From Trichostrongylus colubriformis (lineage: Eukaryota; Nematoda; Chromadorea; Rhabditida; Trichostrongylidae): a stretch of 64,000 bases of DNA. Position 1 is the first letter of the stretch, and the number at the start of each line of letters is the position of its first letter. The translations under genes and the position numbers were made by a program. Positions 45,901 to 55,413 of this stretch are shown here, one piece after another. The DNA is taken from positions 21,821,686 through 21,885,685 of the forward strand of contig OZ022261.1 in NCBI GenBank assembly GCA_963978905.1, given 5' to 3'. The notes beneath the pieces were generated by a model. That model ran no database searches, was not told the DNA's origin, and saw only the letters and a program-made list of their open reading frames with translations.

Positions 45901-48443
45901 TTGCTGCGGAAAAAACCAAATTCAGAGAGCGAGAAACACCAATTATCGGTTAAGCGATTACGGAACTTTACAAGAGGACAGGGCTAAGTATGAAGCATAT
46001 ATTGCTTTTCCTGAAGCTACAGTGTTTAAATTCGTTGCCCGTTTTGTCAATTTTGGTCGACAAGACCTTCAACTTCACCCGTATGAAGTTGGTCCGATTT
46101 CAGGACTTCCAAAATCGTACCTACCGCACTGAAGAGCAGATAAATTTCTCTCGGATGATATTTAAGCCGCCGCTCAAAGTTGTGAGTTAACAAGGAAAAT
46201 TTCTCCACAAAAAAGCAACGTTACTCATGGAATGGCACAGTAGCGTTCGCAAGATTTCAAGAGCACTATAAGATCTAATCTGGTCGGTTGCTGTATATGA
46301 AAAATGGAGTAGTAAGGGGTACAACAGTGATGAAGTCCGGGATTAAATGGTTTAAAAACCCAAGAAATATGTAGGTCCCTAATCTCCTTGTTAACTTCTT
46401 TGGTACACGTGTTTTCCTGCACTCATCACAGCTCACATATCGATCACTGCCACATGGATCCGTTATAAGTGGCGGTCATCTACGCATGTGGATCGTCCAT
46501 TTGTGAGAGGAGCTCTAATTATGAGGTGTCCGCTGGACATCGCAAAGCCTTGCCGGTGAACTAATGGGTGCCTTTTAAGCGAAGCGTACAGCACACCGTC
46601 TCATCCACATAAACCCCCACTTCCACTGTCCTCATTTCATTTTTGAACATCGACACATGGTAGCACTAAGCACAGGACAGTTCCTGGTTTACTGCTGAAA
46701 ATATTCGGACTCATTGCACTTTGCAAAAAACGGTGCAATATCTGTATTATCTAGTGTGACTACAATAATTGCTCAATTCGAATTTTTCCCTTCATTAAGG
46801 GAATCATCCACGGAAAAAAGAGTTTCTTCGTTACCCATGTATTTACGTTGTTTCGACCTGATTAGGGCCACATGCAAAGTTTCACGTGAAAAAGTGAGAA
46901 TCTGGCTAAGATACAGCTCCCAAAAATCTTGGCCGGGTGGGCGGGGCCTATGGATAAAAGACCCGATTCGTCGTCCGCCGCGTTGGGAACGGAGAGTGGA
47001 ACTGTTTATTTAACTTCCTGTTCCAACAGTGTCTCCGACCAGGCAGACGACGGAGTGAGCACTTGCTCGGAGGCCCCGCCCACTCGGCCAAGACTTTGTG
47101 GTGCCATATCTTGGCCGGATTCACATTTTTGCGAGTGAAACATTGCATGCGGCCCACATTAGGCAAATACAACATAAATATATAGGTAACAGAGGAACTC
47201 ATTTTTCGTGAACGATTCCTTTAAGTCGCAGCCGCACACCCCAACGTTTCTCTGCCTAACGCCCATCTCAGACGGTCATTCTTCACCAATTTCACAATGG
47301 TCGCACTTTTTAATGTGGGTCAATAGCTGCAAAAGTGCAGACTACCCTGCTGCCGGCGGAAAATGGCGACTTCCTCCCTCCCTCTCTGTCACGCCATCAG
47401 GCACAATGCGCCCGAAAATTCAAAGCAAATACATTACAACATTTATATGTCTCCGACTATGCATGTTTGATTCAAAATGAGGATACACCTATAATGCAGT
47501 CATTGGCTTACAATGCCACGCGGCTTCGAAGCGCGTGATGTGCCGGGAGTGAGGTGCACTTGAAAACGCTCCAATTCGATTTGACCAACTAATTCATATC
47601 TGATGAAATTGTCGACGTAGTTGATAAGTAGAGTGATACAGGATTATGTAATTTCGAGAACTACTACGAACAGTATTACTTAAGGCATTTACCTTAATAC
47701 AATTAATGAAGGTTAATTGAATTAGACTGCCGTTACCATGATGTATCAAATCACCCCTGCCTACTAATGGTGGATGGGGAACAGTTTATGGAGATGGGTT
47801 TTCAATAATAATTTGACCAAGTATTAAGAAACGTGGACGCGATCAAGTCAATGAAGACGAAACAAAGGCAAAATAGAAAGTTAAAAGGAATAATGATGGG
47901 AACATTGTCGCGCATTGTTTTCCACTACTCGATCATGTGGCAAAGCAATACTAAAATTTCAATCAATACTACTTTCTTCTAATTGCCAGTAATTTTTTGC
48001 ATGTGAGCGCAAGGGCTCAGCGACTGCTCAATGAATAATTTTGAAAAAAAAACTCGCGGAGCTTTCGAGCTCACATTTCTCTACCCCAAACGCTTTCGAA
48101 ACTGGAACTTATACATCAGAAATGAATGAACAATTCTTACGTCAGCTTCCATGACTTCTACTCGCGCTCCACATCCTTCCAATGTGGTCTTGAGCATCTC
48201 CCATTGTTCCATGGCTTTGGGTCGATTCACCCCACGTCGCATATCCATCCATGGATTGATCGAGTAGGACAACTAAATCGAACAGCTCAGTTGGTGGCCC
48301 ATACCTGTGAACGCCAAGGCCCATCGATTGAAGGTGGAACTAGTAGGGTTAATAATAGAGACCTGAAAATGCGTAGGGCGGCACATGAGGATTCGTTTTG
48401 CTGCCTTGACAGCCTCCTTGAGCGGTGCACTGGAGGACGCCAT
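36785..48443 (-). CDS. Arginine dihydrolase / dimethylarginine dimethylaminohydrolase-like gene, 7 exons visible, 3' end not found
   Basis: Spliced host gene. Exons in transcript order are 48443-48363, 48272-48141, 44266-44160, 43096-43026, 42086-41933, 41321-41204 and 36906-36785. All junctions are GT/AG and the phases agree (0, 0, 2, 1, 2, 0), giving about 261 residues with no stop. Visible family motifs, in order: MCRPTHF, YSINPWMD, FPDMVFSAN, HPERKGER, FEGAGDALWGG, GVGPRTD, FYHIDTAFCPL, CNAVVVG. These match the amidinotransferase/pentein superfamily (COG1834 DDAH-like, cyanobacterial ArgZ-type arginine dihydrolase), which hydrolyses guanidino groups of arginine or methylarginines. The His of FYHID is the expected catalytic His. 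The final segment, normally an SEF..KAGG..KC-like stretch with the nucleophilic Cys, was not found downstream; it may lie past long introns or be lost. Substrate (arginine versus methylarginine) cannot be decided. Introns carry several repeats, including a fold-back element at 46.8 kb. Confidence 0.85.
36984..37819. mobile_element. TTAA-type element, family D copy 2 (long form)
   Basis: Ends AGGCGGCATTAGGGGAAATT and the inverse CCACATTACCCCTAATGCTG are terminal inverted repeats, with TTGA and TTAA-like flanks. It is colinear with 5355-5887 at both sides: ATGTTGCCAAG, CTTGGCCACT, CTACAGCTCGGAAGCG and TTCTTTTAGGGATTTCTC. It has about 300 bp of extra GC-rich sequence at 37325-37605 that resembles 6880-7090. 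The 222-residue open frame across it is probably a chance frame. Confidence 0.78.
38161..38320. mobile_element. Small inverted element, family E copy 2
   Basis: GCCGGCGGCAGGGCGTGGCTGCG at the left and CGCAGCCACGCCCTGCCGGCGG at the right are inverse over about 22 bases; the outer CGGTCGTAC/GTACGACTG also pair. It shares the core GCAGGGCGTGGCTGCG with the 35.7-kb copy. The whole is about 160 bp. Confidence 0.7.
38832..39086. mobile_element. tRNA-derived inverted element
   Basis: The 62-bp arms GTTACTACAGGGATGCTGAG... (38832-38893) and the inverse ending GTCCCTGTAGTAAC (39025-39086) are about 93% alike. Both arms include a tRNA B box (GGGTTCGAGTCCCGTCC or its inverse), so each arm carries a tRNA 3' half. 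The loop holds the rest of a tRNA-like sequence in the right-hand orientation. Confidence 0.78.
38976..39049 (+). ncRNA. tRNA-like sequence (tRNA pseudogene or SINE head)
   Basis: 74 bases from GGTGCCG to CAGCACC. Ends pair 6 of 7; the A-box-like TAGTGTAATGGATTAGCAC and a perfect B box GGTTCGAGTCC are present. The anticodon arm ATCC-CCGGGAA-GGAT would read GGG, but position 33 is C rather than T. It is probably a tRNA-derived repeat rather than a working gene. Confidence 0.5.
39087..41203. other. Intron 6 (part) of the DDAH/ArgZ-like gene
   Basis: Apart from the tRNA-Gly-like sequence, no recognisable coding sequence. A plus-strand frame at 40939-41196 has no family features and runs antisense within the intron. 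Confidence 0.5.
40360..40430 (-). tRNA. tRNA-Gly (GCC)-like, probably a pseudogene
   Basis: 71 bases on the minus strand closely follow eukaryotic tRNA-Gly: CATCGGTGGTTCAGTGGTAG, the anticodon arm CTCGCCTGCCACGCGGGCG with anticodon GCC, and CCGGGTTC. Differences: the first base is A instead of G, the T loop reads GGTTCCTTTCC instead of GGTTCGATTCC (spoiling the B box), and the T stem/acceptor side has CGATC for CGGCC. The length is exactly that of the normal gene. Most likely a pseudogene or tRNA-derived repeat. Confidence 0.6.
41204..41321 (-). CDS. Exon 6 of DDAH/ArgZ-like gene, catalytic His
   Basis: 118 bases between acceptor TTTGCAG and donor GTAAGT. It begins with one base that completes Arg, then encodes FYHIDTAFCPLNEELAIYYP and continues YAFD. 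The His in FYHID corresponds to the active-site His of dimethylargininases and arginine dihydrolases. It ends in phase 0, matching exon 7. Confidence 0.9.
41479..41695. repeat. Fold-back family B fragment (subfamily 2)
   Basis: GGGCCGCATGCAAAGTTTCACACG is followed by AAAGAGGCGATGGTCACGCG and GGAAGCAAGTCAACGGTGA, colinear with the 62.3-kb copy. No right terminus was found. It lies in the intron between exons 5 and 6 of the DDAH/ArgZ-like gene. Confidence 0.65.
41933..42086 (-). CDS. Exon 5 of DDAH/ArgZ-like gene
   Basis: 154 bases between acceptor ATTCAG and donor GTGAGA. It encodes GAGDALWGGAGNRTLFTGVG, then PRTD, and ends RLVDP plus a split Arg codon. FEGAGDAL, GVGPRTD and LVDPRFYH are hallmark blocks of the family. 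Confidence 0.9.
43026..43096 (-). CDS. Exon 4 of DDAH/ArgZ-like gene
   Basis: 71 bases between acceptor TGTTTAG and donor GTAAGG. The split codon AG|G restores Arg, so the protein runs KGER-YFFEQWFTNNGYECVG and ends DIVFEG. The FEG is the start of the conserved FEGAGDAL block completed by exon 5. Confidence 0.88.
44160..44266 (-). CDS. Exon 3 of DDAH/ArgZ-like gene
   Basis: 107 bases between acceptor ATTTTAG and donor GTACTT. It encodes GADSFPDMVFSANAAVVKGN and ends HPERKGE plus two bases. PDMVF.AN is a substrate-binding motif of the pentein family. It is separated from exon 2 by a 3.9-kb intron that contains a fold-back element. Confidence 0.88.
46799..47220. mobile_element. Fold-back element, family B copy 3
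   Basis: 422 bp, GGGAATCATCCACGG to GAACGATTCCT, with TTAA on both sides (46795-46798 and 47221-47224). Same landmarks as the other copies: GGCGGGGCC, GCATGCGGCCCACATTAGGC and CAAATACAACATAAATATA. It lies in intron 2 of the DDAH/ArgZ-like gene. Confidence 0.88.
48141..48272 (-). CDS. Exon 2 of DDAH/ArgZ-like gene
   Basis: Forty-four codons between acceptor GATTTAG and donor GTAAGA, phase 0 on both sides. It encodes LSYSINPWMD followed by GVNRPKAMEQWE and ends VEVMEAD. The INPWM block directly follows MC.P..F in family members, which supports joining it to exon 1. Confidence 0.85.
48363..48443 (-). CDS. Exon 1 of DDAH/ArgZ-like gene
   Basis: Twenty-seven codons from ATG at 48443 to CAG, followed by donor GTCTCT. 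It encodes a short lysine-rich leader and then RILMCRPTHFQ; MC.P..F is the usual start motif of the family. This ATG is chosen because it lies about 20 residues before the motif. No signal peptide is visible, so the protein is probably cytosolic. Confidence 0.8.
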
Positions 48444-49860
48444 TTGTGGGAGAACGATTTTTACCTTTCAAAATGAATATACAACTCAAAAGGCAAATGA
48501 AGTAGATACAAATGTACAGTAATCCGCGGAGATCAATGGAACAACCAAGAAGTGAAATAAGACGGTTGGGGGCGAATGCACTCAGTGTAAGGGGCAAGAA
48601 CACTTGATGCGGAACAAAGTGCAAGATAATAAAACGATGATGGACCGAATCAGTTCTCTTATATGGCATTGTGATGGGTGAAGACCAAAACACGACTGCG
48701 CGAAGAGCGGCATTGAGACGACCGACCACCGCTGGCTGAAACGGAAAGGAGAACAGCGGTGAGAGAATAATCGACAACGGGCCCGCACATACACCGTGTC
48801 GGCGGCTTCCTTCTGTGACATATCCATATCGATGAATGAAGCGGGATCCTACCACGGCTTCGACGGTTGGGAAAATTTGAAGTCCAAGTTCTGTCATTCA
48901 AGAGCCTCCGAAAAAAAGAAGAGGACTGTAACGCTTATAGGGCACACAGGGCTACACGGATCATTGCGTCAGAGTTGACCTGTCTTGGCTGCTCAGAGCA
49001 GATCATTGCGATCGACAGTAGCATCTCACGTGATATTTGGATTTTTACTCATCTATCGAAGTTGTCAAAATCCTATCCTATATAGGATCAATATTCACAG
49101 GCACTCACCTACTATGGACGTAGCAGTCAAAAACGCATTCAAAGGAACTATAGGAACAACTGTCCGATTGTCATTAGGATGTTTTTGTTTTGGGATGCCT
49201 GCGATTGATGGTTACCGTCTACGAACTGTGAAATATCCCACGCTCCTCTCCCCCTCCAAGGATTAGGCGAAATCCCACATTCCAGTTCACATTCCCATTC
49301 CTTCGTACCGCCAAAAATCAGATAGCACGCAAAATTATGAAAGAATATGAAAATGTGATGTGGGGGTGAAAATGCTCTGACAGGAACAATTAATGAAAGC
49401 TATTATGGAATGGATCGCCTGATGCGATTCGCTTGCGCACCTTGTATTAACACGGCACCTGTGAAGCTACAGCACATATTTCATTTTTTATCATTTTTTG
49501 TGCTTTGGGTTTTTTTATTGCGTGTTTGCTACAGTACCATGTTCTTATGTGCTAGAAGGTACTAACAATAATGATGCAAACTGGAGACTGTGATTTTTGC
49601 TTGAGCCTCGGGGAAAGGACTCCGGAATGGGCGCATCAATTTTTCGAAGTATGAAATTTTTCGGTTTCTTTTTTGTGGTGGAGGACACTCCCCGAACTTC
49701 TTCTGATCCTCTCAGGGTGAGTAAAAATTTTTTACTCCCTAGGTATTGTATTTGAGTGATATCCCCAGTACACGATCACAGTATATGTATGACCAGGGTA
49801 AATCCGGGTTGCAAGGGGTAATTGTGCATTGTAGCTATTGACAAGCATGCATTGCACTAA
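48444..49860. promoter_or_regulatory. Upstream region of the DDAH/ArgZ-like gene
   Basis: Presumed 5' flank (reading leftwards on the minus strand). No TTTTCAG-type trans-splice acceptor is seen in the 60 bases before the ATG; the nearest AG is a weak TTTTGAAAG. A 182-codon minus frame at 48349-48897 overlaps exon 1 in another frame and is not supported. Confidence 0.3.
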
Positions 49861-50722
49861 AGGTTGTTCCAAGAGTCTTGTCGTATTTTTTTCGATCATC
49901 ACTTTTTTTTCGTCCAACAAATAACAATTAGGCAACAACGTATTGACCATTGTTATCGGCAACCCTCTGCCACTTCATAGGAAAATCGTTGATTCCCTTC
50001 TCCCAAAACTCTGGGTCCTGAGAGTCGAAGAAATCAGCAATCGCCTTCGCAAGCAAGTCATAATCAACGAATTTTCTCCTGGCCAGGAAGGATTCGAGAG
50101 GATGGGTAAGGTGATAGCCAGAAGGGGCAATGTCTGGAGAGTACGGTGGGTGGGGAGCACATCCCAGCCGAGCTCCTATAACTTAGCCTGGGTACTTTTC
50201 GCGAAATGGGAGCGGGCGTCGTCATGAAGAAGGAAGACCGCGGACATTTCCGGCACTTTTCTCGAACATCGACGGCGAGCTGCTGGAGCTGGTGGGTGCA
50301 TACGGTAGCGGTGACTGTCTCGCCTTGTACCAGCACCTCGCGGAAAAGCATTCCTCCCTCGTCCCAGAACCAGCACAGTTCCAAGCGTGGTTTGTCTTTC
50401 ATGTTAATCTCGCCGTTGCTGAAGCTGATGAACCAGCGGCGCACGGTCACGTAGCTCACACATCCCTTGCCCAATGCAGCGCTGATGACGTGGCAAGCTT
50501 CCGTCGTTTTGGTGCCGCAAGACCGCTCATAATAGATGACACCGCGATTTGGGTGGGTATCGACAACGGGCATTGTAGCTCTCTCCACGGGATCTGGTGG
50601 GACAATATATATTTTCCTAGAAAGCTTAGGGAACGTTCCTGAACCGCCTGGACCTGCCTCGAAGTGAACAAGAATTACTGATTTTTTTTTGGAAAAATAC
50701 TACAAGGCTTTTGGAACAACCT
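49861..50722 (-). mobile_element. mariner element, second family, internally deleted
   Basis: Ends AGGTTGTTCCAAGAGTCTTG at 49861 and the inverted AGGTTGTTCCAAAAGCCTTG ending at 50722 form about 30-bp imperfect terminal repeats, with TA nearby on both sides. Length is about 862 bp. Inside, on the minus strand, is a broken mariner transposase. Its termini differ from those of the 25.5-kb copy, so it is a separate family. Confidence 0.82.
49975..50588 (-). pseudogene. mariner transposase remnant with HTH and catalytic pieces
   Basis: Frame 50588-50064 opens with a mariner HTH domain (VIYYERSCGTKTTEACHVIS, VTVRRWFISFSNGEINMKDK). It jumps directly to FWDEGGMLFREVLVQGETVT, skipping the region of the first catalytic Asp. 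Another frame supplies FLLHDDARSHFAKSTQAKL (second Asp). A third gives HPPYSPDIAPSGYHL, where the third Asp is Gly. A C-terminal W.R.-type block follows down to 49975. Frameshifts, the deletion and the lost Asp make it inactive. Confidence 0.82.
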
Positions 50723-51170
50723 AATACATTTAGCACCACAGCAAACAGATCCTTTTGTTACATTCAGCAACGTTTTTCTGATACAAGCGTCTCCAATGAG
50801 CGAATAAAACATATTGCCGATTAGCGGCGGTAGCGTGGGTAATAGGATAAAGGAGCTTCTGCATGAGTTTCCTTTCTGCTTAAAAACCAAGGTAGAAGTG
50901 GGTGTACATATATCGCTAGGTTAGGACTTGGCATTGCAACGTCGCGCATGCGGCACCTCCAGCGCGAGTTGCTGCAGCCGGTTGGGATCTCGATCTATAC
51001 GCCATGGGCTAATGTTGTGAAGTTCTGCTGAGTAACTCATCATAACAACAGTGAAAGCAGCAGTGAGGCGATGTACGCAATCACATCCGAAGAAACTCGC
51101 ACTTTCCGCGCCGTTCGTCGCGTGCGGTCGCGCGAAATTCTTACCTGATGATATAACCGGGATGAATCAT

Positions 51171-51900
51171 TAGGTCGCCCGAAAAGCTCTCAGCGTCTTG
51201 AGTGTATCGCTTAGAACGATCATAACTTTCGTAATACTCATCCTTAATCAAAGTAAGCACTGTTCGACAAAAAGTGACACTGGTGACAAAAAGTTACAGT
51301 GGATCACATTAGCCGATGACCTGCACACTGTGACCATAATCTATTTTTCGCAAAGATTCGGCCTTTGAAATCGCCTCGGTGGTTCGTCGACATCCAGCCA
51401 CTCTACGGAACGTCTCCCATTATCATACATGATCAATTTCCATGACAGGTAACCATTCAGTCCAAAAGCGGGTCGTTTCTGTTGCGCAAAAGCAGTGAAG
51501 AAGGAATCTCGAGACGCGCCAATTCCTGCCGGTCGCTCAAATTGTGGGGCACCCATTTGTCGAGTTTTTGCACCCTCTCAATGCGTTTCAGACCATTCTC
51601 AACGGTGGATTCGCCAACGCCTAGCTTTTTGCAATTTCTTGAACTGTTTGGGATGGGTCAGCCTCCGAAAACGCCTCCAGATCCTCGTCAGGTACTGCTT
51701 TAGGTCGATCTCTACGAGGTTCGTCTTCAAAACTGGAATCTTCAGAACGAAACTATTTTAACCATTTTTGCACGGTGCTTTCTCCAGCACTATTGGCCCC
51801 ACACACTTGTTTAATTTGTCGAGCTGTCTCAGCTGCGGATTGAGCCATTTTGTAGTTGTCGAAAAATATTGTCCGAAGTTGCTCTTTCGACATGCTTCAA
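51171..51900 (-). mobile_element. mariner remnant, third family
   Basis: Minus-strand transposase pieces from about 51891 down: KEQLRTIFFDNYKMAQSAAE near the N terminus, HTH-like pieces, then KWVPHNLSDRQ, LLFRNRNDPLLDRMVT and a block ending EWLDVDEPPRRFQRP. The VTGDEKW block with the first Asp is degenerate, and the central and C-terminal catalytic parts are gone. A terminal-repeat-like TTAGGTCGCCCGAAAAGC starts near 51170; no matching opposite end was found, and a fold-back half-copy begins at about 52066. Several stops and frameshifts. Confidence 0.72.
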
Positions 51901-52065
51901 AAGTCTTAGGAAAAGGGGGTGTATAAAGCAATGGCGAAACAGCAATTATACCGTCGCAAAAATTCTCTTCAGGATGTACCCCTGAGACGCAAGGGAATGA
52001 GTTTTTAATCAGCAGTAAAATCTACAAAAATAGTTACATAAAACGCTGTGAACCTTCGGACCTTC

Positions 52066-52335
52066 GGAAGAATCTTGCACAGAAAAATGAGTTTCTTTGT
52101 AACCCATATATTTTGTTGGTATTTGCCTGATGAAGGCTGCATGCGAAGATACACGCGAAAAAGCAAGAATCCGGCCAAGATGCAGCTCCTCAAAGTGGAG
52201 AACAAGGGGCGGGGTCTTCAAGTGGGTGTCACGCCCCGTCGTCCGGCGCGGTCGGGAGCATAGTGAAAACGGAAAATTACGTAATCAGCTCACGCCCCGT
52301 CTCCGATCGCGACAGGAAACGGCGCGGGCACGCAC
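52066..52335. mobile_element. Fold-back element, family B half copy
   Basis: Left-arm-like sequence only: AAAAATGAGTTTCTTTGTAA, TTGGTATTTGCCTGATG, GCTGCATGCGAAGATACACG, AAGATGCAGCTCCTC and GGGGCGGGGTC. It is followed by a centre resembling other copies (GGAAAATTACGTAATCAG...CACGCCCCG). No right arm is recognisable. Confidence 0.7.
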
Positions 52336-55262
52336 GTTCGCACCGAAACCAACGGACAGAATTGGATCATCCTCCTCCAATTTCAGTCTAGGATCTACTG
52401 TACTGTCTCACAAGTTATCCTCTCCATTTGAACCTCGATTGAATCATTATACCTTGGGCCCTCAACAAGTGAAAGATTAGAGATTAGAGTACCGAATCCA
52501 ATCTTTTTTATTAGATTGGAGGCTCTGGAAATTGCTTGAAATGGCATTGAATAGCATTGTGTGCGATAGTAGCATATTAGGAATAATGGCTAATCGTTGA
52601 ATAAGACTAAAAATCGTGTTGTGTCCACTAAATAAATTGATCATATTGGAAATGACTTCAAAAAGTCGAAGTGAAGGTATGTATGCGCCAAACTGTTATG
52701 TATTCAGTTCATATCGATCCCAGCTGAGGACGAAATAGTCAAAAACATTAGAGGGCAAAAGACTTTTTTGAGGGCATTAGCAAATTATTCGAACGAGCTA
52801 ATCAGAATACCACAGTGCATCATTAGTTACAAGGTGTATGTACTATGATGGCAAACATTCATCTGTGAAAGCCATATTGCGTTATTACCAGTACCCTCAG
52901 ACATGCGATTTTTCATTCTTTGTTCAAATAATTGATTCAGCTTTTTGAAACACCTTTTTCGAGCAAGAGAAAAGGGAGAAGCGGCAGAGCTCAAAATAGT
53001 CGAACGTATCCCATACTACGAGAAAAGTATTCCATAAGTTTAAGCTTACCGAATAAGAAAGCACTTTGATACAGGAATTCAGAACATGTCTAACACTATT
53101 TTTATAAAGGTTGAAAAAGGGGATTATCGAGCAAAACGTCCCAGTTTATACTTGCCCTTAAGTGAATTCACGTTTGGCAGAAGGATGGCATCATCTGGAT
53201 CCCACTCGGAGGAAAAGCGTCGCGTGCGTTTTTGCCACACCCCTCGGAGTGCGAGCTGGTGGGGCGACACACTCTTCGCTGAAAATCCAGCGGATGCTTC
53301 CTTCTTGGCGAATGCGGGATGTGCTTCTTGGCGAATATGGAATGTACGTCTGAGAGAGTAGTGTGCAATGCATGGAGTGAAATGCAATTCTAAACTAAAA
53401 TCGCTTGCTATGGTGGTCTCCCTGACAAGTAAGCCGAATTGTTCCATTTAACACAATGATCATGAGAATTCTGCAAATCAGTTGTTCTGATAAACAAAAA
53501 AAAATGGTCGTCTCCACATAATCTCGTATCCTTTTTTATGAAATGGCCTGTAGATTGTTAAAAAATGGGTAGTTTTATGAGTTTTGAATATTTTATTCCC
53601 AATAATTTGGGTAGAAAGTAAGGAAATGGGTAAGTTTATTGCCTGCAGATTTCGCGAGAACTAAATAGTTCGATTTGACTGTCAAAAAACTATTGTTTCC
53701 CAGCAACGGATTCTGGAATAGAGAAAACGTTTCATAGCATGATTGAATTTATCACGAAAATCATGAGAGACATAGGCTGCAGACGGTTTGCAGGGGTTGC
53801 ATAGAAATAGCTAGTCCGGAAAAGCCTCACAAATGGTAATCGATATGCGCTGGGGAAAGAAAAACTAGAAATAAGACTATTTGATCACCATAGATGGTTG
53901 GAGTGAAGGAGGCTACACATTCATTCTACCAGTGTAATAAATGCTCGAAGAAAGTAATAGCTATACGATTTGGTAACCTTGCTACTAGGTTAGGTGAAAG
54001 TCAAGCAAACGCCAGAAACAACTCCGACTGTCGAATTTTTGCAGAAACTGACGATGGTAAACAGGGTCCTCGAAATCGTATACTCAATTAGCCTGGCGGG
54101 CCAGAGGGTCGAGTACACGCGGAAAAGGGCATTGGAATGGGCACTAGTGTGGGGATTCGAGGGCAGAATTGTGGCAAAACGGGAGCGGTCCATTTGAAAT
54201 TAGGTTTGACATCCTCAGAATGTTCAGGTATGAGTCATTTAGCTTTATTTGAGCTAAAAGTTCATTAACGAGGAGAGTCATTCGAAGAAACGTGGCAGCT
54301 GGCACCAACCATCCATAGATATTCTATTTTGGGAACAAACGGAAGCGCATTCACAAAAAAAGTGTGCAGAGTGTGGGTTCACGTGAGATTCATGCGCTAG
54401 AACGAGCGCGCCATTATTTTCTTTAGGAGAATGAACATGAATATTGCCTACAGGCATATTGTGAAGTTGGAAGAGCCAGCAAAATACTACGGATGAGAGA
54501 TCTAGCGAATTTTCCAAAGTACAGCGTGGAAAAACCATGCTGTAATTTCCCTTTCTCAAGCGGCCGCCTATTATTTCTCAGTGGTGCTGCCGAGGACATC
54601 AATGAATTCCATCTAGAGCGCGAAATCATTTTGTTTCACGATTGTTCTCAAAAGGACTTATGTGGTTCCAGTCAGGGAACGCGAAATTCCTCGGATATCC
54701 ATGATTCATGACGTGGAGACTCATTTCCATAAGAATTATGTGAAATTCGATCCTTCAATCAACAGAACAAAACGAAAACGATCGTGAAAGCGGTGTGTGA
54801 TTATCGTGGTATCCTGGGCAGGTGTTTCAAACGTTAACCGCTTTTGAAATAAAGACAAATGCAATTAACCGTAGCAAATCATTCATCCTGTGAAACATCA
54901 TCTTCTTGAAAGGTAGAGCCATGAGAAGGACGATTTTTAGCATTAACCTCTTGTCTCTCATCTTACTGATCATTGGCTCAGTGTATTCAATTTTTTGGAG
55001 TCCAACAAAAAGTAACGTCATAATTACTATTGATTTTGATCTTCGCACTAGGAAATTGAGGTTATCCCGTGTGCTTTCAGCTGAGGACGAATAGCTCATC
55101 CAGACGGCTGGCTCTAATCAAGCCATAGCGATATCTGTCCTTTGTTTGCTCCATTTCTTCATTTGATGCCGTTCGTACTTGGTTTTCCTCAAGCAGCAAT
55201 TGCAATAATCATGGACCGCTTGACGACATCAAGGATTCGGTCTCATAATTTTAGGAGTCTAG
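52336..55262. other. No gene recognised
   Basis: A short duplicated TTCTTGGCGAAT at 53302 and 53325 lies in a GC-richer patch (53180-53360) with overlapping frames on both strands. A short hydrophobic frame at 54921-55093, just before the Srv start, has no receptor motif. Otherwise nothing seen. Confidence 0.4.
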
Positions 55263-55413
55263 ATGAAATACACCAATACAACGTTGCCTCCGTGGTTTAA
55301 CTACCTTGAGCTCGCAGTGAATTACTCGTGTATGACGTATATGGCAATAACCTTACCATTGTATATTGTAGTTGTATCAATTATGATCACTCTGCGGAAA
55401 ACTTCGTATAAAG
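55263..55413 (+). CDS. Srv receptor exon 1
   Basis: Starts at ATG 55263: fifty codons plus one base, then donor GTTAGT. A short, probably extracellular N terminus with an N-glycosylation-like NTT is followed by a long hydrophobic helix ending LRKTSYK, typical of Srv TM1 and its first loop. Confidence 0.8.

Noticed and set aside
48349..48897. 182-codon minus-strand frame overlapping enzyme exon 1
   Set aside because: It uses a different frame from the conserved exon and shows no family features.
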